From Micavibrio sp. UBA6212 (GTDB taxonomy: Bacteria; Pseudomonadota; Alphaproteobacteria; Micavibrionales; Micavibrionaceae), in contig DISK01000004.1 of the NCBI GenBank assembly GCA_002421905.1, forward strand, positions 40,988-104,987: DNA of 64,000 nucleotides, read 5' to 3'. The position numbers and the translations under genes were made by a program. The notes below the pieces were generated by a model that ran no database searches, was not told where the DNA came from, and saw nothing but the letters and a program-made list of their open reading frames with translations. Positions 34,798 to 43,494 of the stretch are shown one piece after another. Position 1 is the first letter of the stretch. Each line of letters starts with the position of its first letter.

Positions 34798-36663
34798 ATG
34801 TTGAGAAGGTCAGAATTAATGTCATCAGTTTCAAAAAGACAAAAAATTCACAAAGGTATTTTAGCAGGACTGGCATTATGCGTGTCATCTGGATTTATGC
34901 TTTCCGGATGTGCCGATGCTATTGGCCCCAAAGCTCGCAATGTATCTATCCCTTCCCCGAAAATTGCTGAAGAGAGAGGTAAGGCTCTCAACGAAAATTC
35001 CGACCCGATTATTTATCTGCCATTGGGAGATGATATTCTGGTTCCTCAATCCGAAACCGGAGATCCTTTGCCATCAACGATTGTGGGGCCTTTTGAACTG
35101 CGTGGAGAAACATTGGCAGGGGCGCTTCAGCTGGTTCTTGATGGGACAAATATTCCTATCGCCTTTGAAACCGAAAACAGTCTGACCAAAACAATTACCA
35201 TCACCAACTTGAAGGGGTCGATGGATTCTATCGTCTCTGAAATCTGCTCGCTGGGTGATATGTATTGCTCATATCAGAACGGGATTCTGGTTGTAAAAGA
35301 TACTCAGGTTTTCACCGTGTCTGTCCCCCCGATTGTGGCAACAGACAGTATGTCCGGATTACTGACCAGTATCTCTGGTGCAATTGGGAGCATTACAGGC
35401 AGCGCACCGATTACAGATACCGGAACCCGTACAATTGTTTATCGTGCCAGCCAAAGAACGGCAGAGTTGGCGCAGCGTTATTTCCAGCGCCTGCGTTCCA
35501 ACACGGCTCTGGTGGTGTTTGAAACATATGTTTGGGAAGTGTCTCTGGATTCAGGAAATACAACGGGGATCAAATGGTCTTCATTTGAATCTTTGGGCCG
35601 TTATAATTTCGGGATCAACGTAACAGGAGTCGCCGACCCGAACGTAGGAAGCCCGATCAGTATCGGTTTGCCAACAACAGGAGTTGTCGATTTTGATGTG
35701 AGTGACGTCTTCCAGTTTGTGTCATCCTATGGCGCAGTTAGAACTGTGTCGCAACCGCAAATCACTGTCTTGTCGGGCTCTGCGGCAAAATTGCGTGTGG
35801 CAGATACTCAAAACTATGTGGCGTCCTTATCGCGGACAACAACAGACGGTGGAACAACAACAGTTTCGACAACAACAGACTCCGTGGATAGTGGTTTTAC
35901 TCTAAATATCGGTTCCAACTGGGATAACTCGACCGTTTATGGGGATATCAGTATTCTGTTGCAAGAAGTCCGCCGGATCGACACCTTTGATGACAACCCT
36001 GATGCTGTTGTTCAATTGCCCCAGACAACCGAACGGGAATTGGAAACGCAGGTGCGTATTCGCCCCGGAGATCTTCTCCTGATTGCGGGTCTGGTGCGTG
36101 AAACAGATAGTCTTGATAAGGAAGGGATAGGATCCAGTGAACCGTCGATCCCGCTCTCCCGTGCGGCTCAGGCATCCAATACAGAACTGGTTTTCTTGCT
36201 GCGTCCTCGGGTTGTGGTTTTCACATCCGAACAAATGGGAACGCCAAGAAAAGGGAATTATCCAACCAATATAAATCAAACCATGGTCATTCAGCCAAAC
36301 ATTCCACAACTGACTCCCGTTGTTGCACCTGTGGCGCAGGAACCAACACCTTCTCCGGTTTCTGCTGTTGCCCCAGAATTGCCTGAGAACCCTGTTTCTA
36401 TTGTTGATACAACGTCAATAAATAATCAGTCACCGGAGCCTGTGAATTCAACCTTTAATCAAGTCGTTTCGAATGAATTGGAAGAGGAAATATCCTCTGA
36501 ACCGGATGCTGAAACAAAGGATGCCGAGGCTTCTTTCTATGAAGTTCAGCCAGTGAAGAATGCAAAGCCAGCCGTTGAGGTTTCAATGCCGGAGTCTTTG
36601 CCGGAAGACTCTGCAAAGTCGAAGCCTTCGGTTATCGTAAATTATGACGTTTTGGGACAATAG
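34798..36663 (+). CDS. Secretin lipoprotein, PilN/GspD-like
   Basis: An outer-membrane secretin of 621 residues. The leader (about residues 18-38) ends in the lipobox LSGC, so it is a lipoprotein, as in PilN of type IVb pili. An N-terminal N-domain-like region (STIVGPFELRGETLAGALQL) precedes the secretin domain, where the family pattern is seen in VRTVSQPQITVLSGSAAKLRV, GDISILLQEVRR, ERELETQVRIRPGDLLLIAGL and NTELVFLLRPRVV. The last 130 residues are low-complexity, Pro/Glu/Ser-rich and specific to this protein. GCGGAA precedes the first ATG. It leads an operon of five assembly genes. Confidence 0.88.
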   Translation: MLRRSELMSSVSKRQKIHKGILAGLALCVSSGFMLSGCADAIGPKARNVSIPSPKIAEERGKALNENSDPIIYLPLGDDILVPQSETGDPLPSTIVGPFELRGETLAGALQLVLDGTNIPIAFETENSLTKTITITNLKGSMDSIVSEICSLGDMYCSYQNGILVVKDTQVFTVSVPPIVATDSMSGLLTSISGAIGSITGSAPITDTGTRTIVYRASQRTAELAQRYFQRLRSNTALVVFETYVWEVSLDSGNTTGIKWSSFESLGRYNFGINVTGVADPNVGSPISIGLPTTGVVDFDVSDVFQFVSSYGAVRTVSQPQITVLSGSAAKLRVADTQNYVASLSRTTTDGGTTTVSTTTDSVDSGFTLNIGSNWDNSTVYGDISILLQEVRRIDTFDDNPDAVVQLPQTTERELETQVRIRPGDLLLIAGLVRETDSLDKEGIGSSEPSIPLSRAAQASNTELVFLLRPRVVVFTSEQMGTPRKGNYPTNINQTMVIQPNIPQLTPVVAPVAQEPTPSPVSAVAPELPENPVSIVDTTSINNQSPEPVNSTFNQVVSNELEEEISSEPDAETKDAEASFYEVQPVKNAKPAVEVSMPESLPEDSAKSKPSVIVNYDVLGQ

Positions 36664-36674
36664 AGGATCAACCG

Positions 36675-38210
36675 ATGAAAAAAACATGTGACGCAATAAA
36701 ATCATATGGGTTATTGACCACAACGGTTGTTGCGGTTCTGTTTTTCCCTGCCTTGTCTTTTGCTAACGCGTTGGGTGATCCTGCGGCGAGAGGAAGCGGG
36801 ACAGCTTCCGGCGAAGGGTTGGGCGCTGTTGAAAAGGAAGTCAAAGCCGGTGAGATTACGGTGGGTTCTGCTTCTCAGGTTGTTGTGAAATTCAAAAACG
36901 AATCCAGCAAAGACGTTCAAATCGGTCAGGTTAATCTCTATCCTTCCTCAACGGTTAATGCAGAGGTGTCCTTGAATGAATGTAGCAGCAAGGACGCATT
37001 ACCATCTGGTGCCGAATGTGCGGTCGTTGTTGCGGTTAAGGGGTTGAAGGTTGGAAACTGGCGGGTTGAGATGCTGTTACGGCATAGTGGACGCGCCCGT
37101 ATTGTAACGGCGTCCATGACTGGAACGGTCGAATCCGGAGACAATGAAACTGATACATTGTTGAGTGATGTCGAAGCGATCCCGAACGAACTGGACTTTG
37201 GAACAATGGACACCAGCCGCCCGTTGGTTAAATCGGTCATTTTTAGAAATGTGACCTCCCAACCTGTGGCTATTAAAAAAATTGGTATAGAGGCCTCTGC
37301 CCAATCTGGGTACAGTATATCAAGTGATTGCGGAGACTTGGAAGTCGGGCAGGCCTGTATTGCAACGGTAACATGGGCCCCAATTACAAAAGGCCAGTCT
37401 GATGGGGTTTTGATTGTTCAGCATGATGGCCCGACCAAGGTGGCCAGCGTTAATCTCAAAGGGTCTTATGATCCCGAAGATGTGACCAAAGCCAACATAT
37501 TCCCCGAAGCAGTTCCGGGCGTTGGGTTATTGGTATCTTCGCAAGAGGAACTGGATTTCGGAAGTATAACCAACGAAGCTTCTATGACTTTGTCTCTGGT
37601 TAATGTGGGGGATTCAGCCCTGCAACTGAGAGATATTTCATTGGCCAGTTCTGATACGGGCTTGAATATTGCCCAGACCGGATGCCTGAATGGCGGGGTT
37701 CTTGAACCTGTTGAGGCCTGTCCTTTGACTTTAACCTGGTCACCAGTCAGAGCAGGTGAGTTGATTGAAGACATTCGTATCAAACATGATGGAGCGCGTG
37801 GCGTGCTTGTCATCCCTGTTCGTGGGGATGCCAAATCTGTTGTCAATCGTGATACCAAAGCTGTTGTGGTTTCGGATACCGGCACACCGGCAGTATCCGT
37901 AAAACCTGCGGACAAACGTCAGGCGCTTGAAGGGTTTATCATTACGTCCCACTCTCCGAAAAAGGCCATCATAAATGGCCCCGGCGGCAGCCGTGTAATT
38001 TCCGATGGCCAGAACATTGTTCTGGGTGGCGTGGAATGGAAGGTTGATATTGTTGAAAACGGTATCGAATTCCTGAGTGGGAATGACCGGGTTCGCTTGT
38101 TGTTTGACAGATCTTTGTCATCGTCCAGCCGGACAACTTCAACGACATCGACAACGACCTCTTCGACAAGTGCGGCAACGACTACAGCAACAGCAGGAAC
38201 TTCAAACTAG
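36675..38210 (+). CDS. Three-Ig-repeat protein with PilP/GspC-like end
   Basis: A 511-residue exported protein I do not recognise as a whole. After a signal sequence (about residues 10-30) come three similar Ig-like domains of the ASH/choice-of-anchor type, about residues 55-150, 165-265 and 285-390, each with a pair of cysteines and the pattern LDFG...N...PV...C...WSP. The second and third share ELDFGTM/ELDFGSI and TWAP/TWSP, so they arose by duplication. The C-terminal part (about 415-485: LEGFIITSHSPKKAIINGPG, then VLGGVEWKVDIVENGIEFL) looks like the HR domain of GspC/PilP, which docks on secretins. A Thr/Ser-rich tail ends it. Its place directly after the secretin fits a periplasmic linker role (inference). 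Confidence 0.7.
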   Translation: MKKTCDAIKSYGLLTTTVVAVLFFPALSFANALGDPAARGSGTASGEGLGAVEKEVKAGEITVGSASQVVVKFKNESSKDVQIGQVNLYPSSTVNAEVSLNECSSKDALPSGAECAVVVAVKGLKVGNWRVEMLLRHSGRARIVTASMTGTVESGDNETDTLLSDVEAIPNELDFGTMDTSRPLVKSVIFRNVTSQPVAIKKIGIEASAQSGYSISSDCGDLEVGQACIATVTWAPITKGQSDGVLIVQHDGPTKVASVNLKGSYDPEDVTKANIFPEAVPGVGLLVSSQEELDFGSITNEASMTLSLVNVGDSALQLRDISLASSDTGLNIAQTGCLNGGVLEPVEACPLTLTWSPVRAGELIEDIRIKHDGARGVLVIPVRGDAKSVVNRDTKAVVVSDTGTPAVSVKPADKRQALEGFIITSHSPKKAIINGPGGSRVISDGQNIVLGGVEWKVDIVENGIEFLSGNDRVRLLFDRSLSSSSRTTSTTSTTTSSTSAATTTATAGTSN

Positions 38211-38218
38211 GAATAAAG

Positions 38219-40054
38219 ATGGATAAGACACCAGACTCCGAAATGTTTGAACATGATGACTCGGCTCTTCCTGAGGAAGCAGCGGATGTTCGCACTGGCG
38301 TTGATCGTCGTCAGGAATCCAAACATACTCCTCCTGATGGAGTAGAACGCCGTCAGTGGATTGACCGCCGGAAATTACGTGCCAGTGAAGGTCGTGAACG
38401 GTATCTGGATATGGTTCAGCGCGAGCGTGTAATTTTGATGGAACAGGGTGTAACCCGTTCGATTGATCAATTGCTGGATATGGCTGGCGCCCCGTCTGCT
38501 GGTGAAGATGATAAAGAATCTACAGGAATCAGGGATCACGCGAATGGAGACCAGTTACGCTCTCTTTTGCCTGTTCAATCATGGTTGCCGCTCCACATTC
38601 ACTTGATCGGCTTGCATGATGGCGTTTTGAAAATCGCGCCCTTGAATGAATTGAATACACGTCAGATTGATGCCTTGATCTCCACCGCCAACCGTTCGGG
38701 CCTGATGGTCGAACGGATCGAGCCCGAGATTTGGGATCGGGCAGAATTATTGCAGACCATGCGCGCCGTGCATGACCTCTCTGCGGATAGATGTGAAAAG
38801 ACTTTGTCCTTGTGGCTGAATGATACAGACAATGGTTTGCTGTTGAACCAGTTTATGCGCGATATGTTGGCCGAAGCATTGCAAATGCGGGTATCGGATA
38901 TTCACATCCTGCAAGATAACAATATTGCAAACCCGAACTGGATTCGGTACCGGATTGATGGTGATCTTTCACCTGTCCACTTGTTGCCTAGCGAGGCCAT
39001 GGCACGTCTGACAACCTTGATCAAGCGTGACTCCGGTATGAATTTCGGAGATCGTGTTACGCCAAAAGATGGACGTTTCAGCTTTACATGGCAAGGGCGT
39101 ATCATTGACGTTCGTGTGGCCTCTGGCCCTCAGGCTCAGGATGGTGAAAAGTTGACCTTGCGTCTTCTGGACCGGGCGTCTTTGAAAGGCTTTGACGAGT
39201 TGTTCAAACGCCACGAAGATGTTGGGAACTATCTTGCACAATCGTTGTCACCTGAAATCAAAGGTGGTGGTGGTCTGGTGATGCTCTCAGGCCCGACAGG
39301 TTCGGGAAAAACCACAACACTTTATGCTTGTATCCAGTATATTGACCGCCGCCGCCGTCATGTTTTGACCATTGAAGATCCTATCGAATATGAACTGCGC
39401 TACGCGACGCAATGGCAAGTACGCCCCGGTATGAGAGGGGGAGAGTTCTCCGACCTGATCCGCGCCGCTATGCGTCATGACCCTGACTATATCGTGATCG
39501 GGGAATTGCGGGATAGTGATACGGTGGAAACAGCATTGAAAGCTGCAGAGTCAGGCCACACAGTGATCTCGACCGTCCACGCGGATACAGCGCTTCAAAC
39601 ATTTGAACGGTTGAAATCCCTGATGCCTGTTGAACGGGAACGCGCTTCGACCTTCACGTTGGCACAACAGGTGCGTGCGATCATTAACCAACGTCTGGTC
39701 AAGACCTTGTGTCAAGGGTGTGCGCACCAGGGACGGGCAGGGGATGTCCTCAGCGAAGATGAATTATATGTACTGGGGATAGATGCTGCCGAAATCGTTC
39801 GACGCCGGAATACCAGCGGCTGCGATTTATGTAACCGGACAGGAATTTTAGGACGGACTCTGTTGCTTGATGCGTTGCTGATTACACTCGGGCCCGCTGA
39901 ACGTGACCTGATCTATAAAGCATTGATGAAAAATGTGAATGATATTGTGAATGAAGATGGGGTGATCGTACATACGCGCCGCAACGGGTTGATTGATCTG
40001 GTGATTAACGGTTTGGTTGATCCAAAATCGGCGTTGAATTATCTGGAGTCATAA
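38219..40054 (+). CDS. Type II/IV assembly ATPase (GspE/PilB-like)
   Basis: A 611-residue hexameric ATPase powering pilus or pseudopilus assembly. The N-terminal 110 residues are polar and carry repeated Arg motifs (VDRRQES, ERRQWIDRRKLR); I know of no function for them. The ATPase core has Walker A SGPTGSGKTTTLY, the Asp box TIEDPIEYEL, Walker B DPDYIVIGELRD and the His box SGHTVISTVHA. The zinc tetracysteine CQGC...CDLC is present, as in GspE/PilB. AGGAATAAAG precedes the ATG, eight bases after the Ig-repeat gene. PilT-like retraction ATPase is not encoded here. Confidence 0.93.
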   Translation: MDKTPDSEMFEHDDSALPEEAADVRTGVDRRQESKHTPPDGVERRQWIDRRKLRASEGRERYLDMVQRERVILMEQGVTRSIDQLLDMAGAPSAGEDDKESTGIRDHANGDQLRSLLPVQSWLPLHIHLIGLHDGVLKIAPLNELNTRQIDALISTANRSGLMVERIEPEIWDRAELLQTMRAVHDLSADRCEKTLSLWLNDTDNGLLLNQFMRDMLAEALQMRVSDIHILQDNNIANPNWIRYRIDGDLSPVHLLPSEAMARLTTLIKRDSGMNFGDRVTPKDGRFSFTWQGRIIDVRVASGPQAQDGEKLTLRLLDRASLKGFDELFKRHEDVGNYLAQSLSPEIKGGGGLVMLSGPTGSGKTTTLYACIQYIDRRRRHVLTIEDPIEYELRYATQWQVRPGMRGGEFSDLIRAAMRHDPDYIVIGELRDSDTVETALKAAESGHTVISTVHADTALQTFERLKSLMPVERERASTFTLAQQVRAIINQRLVKTLCQGCAHQGRAGDVLSEDELYVLGIDAAEIVRRRNTSGCDLCNRTGILGRTLLLDALLITLGPAERDLIYKALMKNVNDIVNEDGVIVHTRRNGLIDLVINGLVDPKSALNYLES

Positions 40055-40066
40055 AAAAGAACCAAG

Positions 40067-41287
40067 ATGCAGCAGTGGATTGTCCAAATTGTCTATGACA
40101 CAAGATCGGGGCCAAAGACATCAACAGAGACGATGTATTTGCCGACCGAAAATGATGTCCGTGATGCTGTCCAGAAAAAGGGCGGTCATGTTCTAACCAT
40201 TCGTGCCCACAGCAGAACTCCGATAGAAAGATTATTGGCGCGCTCCAGTTGGTGGCAAGTGCAGCTGTTGCGCGGGATTATGTTCCGTGCAACATCAACA
40301 TCTCCCGGGGTGGCCTTGTGGAAGATTATCGAATCTGAAACCAACCCGACCCGCCAAAATATTCTGGCACCTGCGCGTGAAGCTTTGGCGCGTGGTCTGG
40401 GATTGATGGATGCTCTAAAAGCGTTGCAAATTTTTGATCGCTCGACTCTGGCTATTATTTCCGCCAGTGAACGGGCAGGAAAATTGGCCGAAGGCATTCC
40501 ATATGCGATTAACTCGATTACTGAAAAGCGCAAAAACAAGGGCGCTATTATGGGGACAATGGGTTGGCTGGCTTTTGACGTCATTTCAATTGTTCAATCC
40601 CTGACTTGGGGGAAGGGGATGGTTCTCGGCTGGTTTAAGGACAATGCCCCGAAGGGCGGCGAAGAATTGGAAAAATACCTTCGTGTCACGGCAAATCTTG
40701 AACTGACATGGAATCTCCTGATTTGGGCAGCTTATGGAATTGCAGCCTTTATGGCGTGGTGCGTCTTTTCTTTTATAATGAACCGCGGCAAACGCGACTG
40801 GCCAACACAGCGTCTCGTCCGCAGCATCCCTTTGATCGGTGGATATATGCGGGATCTGAGCTTTTCTGACTCCATGTCGGCGGCGACCCGTATGCTACGC
40901 AGTAACGTGCCAATTAACGAAACCTTGCAACAATCATCAGAAGCTTCGAATTCTCCGGAAGTTGCAGCCTATTGGGACGCAGCAAACGAACAGCTCGCGC
41001 GCGGGATTGGTTTGGGAACTGCTCTTGACAGAGAACCTTTAAGCCGTTCAGAACGTTTGGAATTGGCAACCTTGTCGGATCTCTCGCAGGTTGCTACAAT
41101 CATGGAATCAATTGGAGAGCTTCGTGCTCAGGCAGCAAGGGTAAAGCATAAATTGATTGTGATGCTGGCTTTTCTGTTGACCGGTGTTTATCTGACAATT
41201 GGTATTGGTAGTGCGATCTATGCGTTGACAGTTATGAATATGAGCATGGATGGCATGATGGATGGTTTGATGGGAGGTAATATGTAA
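40067..41287 (+). CDS. Inner-membrane platform protein (GspF/PilC-like)
   Basis: A 406-residue T2SF-family protein that couples the ATPase to subunit assembly. Two related helical halves are visible, each with a membrane part. The hydrophobic segments are about residues 160-185, 220-245 and 360-385, the last near the C-terminus (IVMLAFLLTGVYLTIGIGSAI). The motif EILARGLGLMDAL-like (APAREALARGLGLMDALKAL) and ASERAGKLAEG in the first half, and LRSNVPINETLQQSSEASN in the second, are typical of GspF. Its stop overlaps the next start by one base. Confidence 0.88.
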   Translation: MQQWIVQIVYDTRSGPKTSTETMYLPTENDVRDAVQKKGGHVLTIRAHSRTPIERLLARSSWWQVQLLRGIMFRATSTSPGVALWKIIESETNPTRQNILAPAREALARGLGLMDALKALQIFDRSTLAIISASERAGKLAEGIPYAINSITEKRKNKGAIMGTMGWLAFDVISIVQSLTWGKGMVLGWFKDNAPKGGEELEKYLRVTANLELTWNLLIWAAYGIAAFMAWCVFSFIMNRGKRDWPTQRLVRSIPLIGGYMRDLSFSDSMSAATRMLRSNVPINETLQQSSEASNSPEVAAYWDAANEQLARGIGLGTALDREPLSRSERLELATLSDLSQVATIMESIGELRAQAARVKHKLIVMLAFLLTGVYLTIGIGSAIYALTVMNMSMDGMMDGLMGGNM

Positions 41288-42291
41288 TGGCGTTCGGTAT
41301 TGGGCCCAAAAAAGATCAAGAGGTCACCCCCCCATCTGAAAACGATGGCACAGAGGTTAAGGCTGAACCACCAAAAGTTCAGGCTAAGCCTGTTCCGGGC
41401 ATGGCCACGAGAATGGCAGGTGAAAAGAAATATTTCGTTGATCAATTGGATCCGTTCTTGCCAATCGAATTGGTTGGCGGTTCCTTGCCATATATTCCGG
41501 GAATGGAAGATGAGGCAGTCTGGAATGCGGCCTCGCAATCTTGTGCAACTGAAAAAGTTCATTACGTTTACTCGATTGAAGACAATAAAGTCTGGTATCT
41601 GGCTTGCCCTTCAACAGTGATGGTTTCCAATCCGGATAGCTGGTGTCCTCTGGCTGCCGCGCTACCGGGAAACAGCGAGTTCTGGGATAAGGAAACAGTG
41701 TACATCTATGAAAAAGAGGGCGCTGCAGGAGCATTACGTTGGGATCAAGAAACGGGACGGATGCAGATATTTCTTGGGGCATCGAGAACAATTCTGCCTC
41801 GCATTCAGAGTATGGATGCCAATTTTATCACGATCAATGATCAGCTGGCCGATATTGTCCCTTGGAGAAACAAGCAGTTAAAAACCGAGCAGCTTTCACG
41901 CGCAACCGCAAGATTGCTGCTGATCTCCGGTGTTGTGGTTTCGTTGATTTTGATGGCATTTATTGCGGCTCAATATGTCATGATCAATTTTCTGGATAGA
42001 AATCTGGAGAAAGTCAAAGAACAGACTGAGCAAGCCAGCCTCAAGCTTTTATCCGATGCCAAGGATCTCTCGAAGAATGACGTTCTGGATTATACGATCC
42101 GGATTCAACAGCTTCTGGATGACTTGACCAAAATTGATGGAACGCTGGTGCGTTTCGAGGTTTCAAAAGGTAAAATGGAATGGGAAGCACTGGTTCCTGC
42201 CGCCTATTCGACAGGGATTATGAGTGTTCGTGGAAAAGCCCAGCCAGAAATTGAAAAAGATGGTCGCGTAAGGGTTAAAGGTACCCGATAG
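41287..42291 (+). CDS. GspL/PilO2-like single-pass inner-membrane protein
   Basis: A 334-residue protein with about 205 cytoplasmic residues, one membrane helix (about 211-234, LLISGVVVSLILMAFIAAQY), a short coiled coil (NLEKVKEQTEQASLKLLSDA) and about 90 periplasmic residues. This order (cytoplasmic domain, one helix, periplasmic end) matches GspL or the fused PilM/PilN type rather than PilO alone. No sequence motif proves it. The start overlaps the platform gene's stop (TAATG). The role as an inner-membrane assembly partner is inferred from place and topology. Confidence 0.7.
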   Translation: MAFGIGPKKDQEVTPPSENDGTEVKAEPPKVQAKPVPGMATRMAGEKKYFVDQLDPFLPIELVGGSLPYIPGMEDEAVWNAASQSCATEKVHYVYSIEDNKVWYLACPSTVMVSNPDSWCPLAAALPGNSEFWDKETVYIYEKEGAAGALRWDQETGRMQIFLGASRTILPRIQSMDANFITINDQLADIVPWRNKQLKTEQLSRATARLLLISGVVVSLILMAFIAAQYVMINFLDRNLEKVKEQTEQASLKLLSDAKDLSKNDVLDYTIRIQQLLDDLTKIDGTLVRFEVSKGKMEWEALVPAAYSTGIMSVRGKAQPEIEKDGRVRVKGTR

Positions 42292-42304
42292 GCTCACCGA
42301 TATT

Positions 42305-43417
42305 ATGAGTGTTCCGATAAAAATAGATTTGAACGACCCGACGATGATTTTTTCATTGGCCGGGTTGTCTGTTTTTACGTTGATCGCGACTTTAATTGTC
42401 ACGCATCTTATTCGTCATATGGCTTTGCGCGCAGGGATTGTTGATGCGCCGGGTGGACGAAAACAACATGAAAAACCTGTGCCCCCCGTTGGTGGCATCG
42501 CGATGTTTATCGTTTTACTTCCAATGATGATATTGGTTGGTAATATATTCTCCATTCAAATCCCATGGGCCTTATTGCTGTCTCTGGCAATTATTCTGAT
42601 CGTCGGGTTAATTGATGATGTCTGGGAAGTCGAGGCGCGTATAAAGTTTGTGGCCCACTTTCTGGTTGCGGGTATTCTCGTGATTGGGGGTGGCGCTCAA
42701 ATTTCCACCTTGGGGAATTTGTTGGGACTCGGAGAGCTTAATTTGGGGTGGCTGGCTGTCCCGTTCTCAATCGCCTGTGTTGTTTATATCATTAACGCCG
42801 TTAACATGATGGATGGTTTGGATGGTCTGGCTGGTGGAAATGCCTTAATTATCTTCTTATGGTTTGGCCTTTCCGCGCTCTGGCACGGATATGGAGCAGG
42901 GGGTATTGAGATCGCGCTGTTTTGCTCCGCCCTGCTGGGTTTTTTATTTTTCAATGCACGCAGCCCATGGAGAAAACATGCCAGTGTCTTTCTGGGGGAT
43001 GCGGGCAGCATGGGAATCGGGGTCATGATCGCCTGGTACGCAATTACATTGTCCCAAGCCCCGCATCATGTGATTGAACCTGTTTCAGTTGCGTGGGTTA
43101 TTGCTCTACCTATTATAGACGCGTTTGGCCTGCTCGTGGCACGGTTGAAAGACAAAAAACATCCCTTCGCTCCGGATCGCCGGCATTTCCACCACCATTT
43201 TATAAATGCAGGATTTGGTGTCGGGGCGGCGGTTTATACGATTCTGGCCTGGTCCGTTATTCTGGGCGGAATTGGTGTGATTGGGGTATGGGTGGGGTTG
43301 CCTCAAGGCGGGCTGGGCTGGGCATGGGTTATATTGTGGTTATCTCATGCCGGATTGACCATTCATTCTGAAAAATTCATTCAAATCCTCTCGCGGTTTT
43401 CTGGCCGACCGACGTAA
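42305..43417 (+). CDS. WecA/MraY-family sugar-phosphate transferase
   Basis: A polytopic inner-membrane enzyme that moves a HexNAc-1-phosphate to undecaprenyl phosphate, opening O-antigen, capsule or teichoic-type glycan synthesis. The 370-residue protein has about ten helices and the family motifs VDAPGGRKQHEKPVPPVGG, VGLIDDVWEV, NAVNMMDGLDGLAGG, FLGDAGSMGIG and PDRRHFHHHF. The last is typical of the WecA/TagO group rather than MraY. It follows the pilus-like genes by 13 bases, which may be a run-on operon rather than a shared function. No glycosyltransferase genes follow. Confidence 0.9.
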   Translation: MSVPIKIDLNDPTMIFSLAGLSVFTLIATLIVTHLIRHMALRAGIVDAPGGRKQHEKPVPPVGGIAMFIVLLPMMILVGNIFSIQIPWALLLSLAIILIVGLIDDVWEVEARIKFVAHFLVAGILVIGGGAQISTLGNLLGLGELNLGWLAVPFSIACVVYIINAVNMMDGLDGLAGGNALIIFLWFGLSALWHGYGAGGIEIALFCSALLGFLFFNARSPWRKHASVFLGDAGSMGIGVMIAWYAITLSQAPHHVIEPVSVAWVIALPIIDAFGLLVARLKDKKHPFAPDRRHFHHHFINAGFGVGAAVYTILAWSVILGGIGVIGVWVGLPQGGLGWAWVILWLSHAGLTIHSEKFIQILSRFSGRPT

Positions 43418-43494
43418 AGACGCCCTGTGGATAAATAAGTTGATAAAATGGGGATGGATTGACGGGGCGTGATTCGCCAGCCACCCTGATCCTC

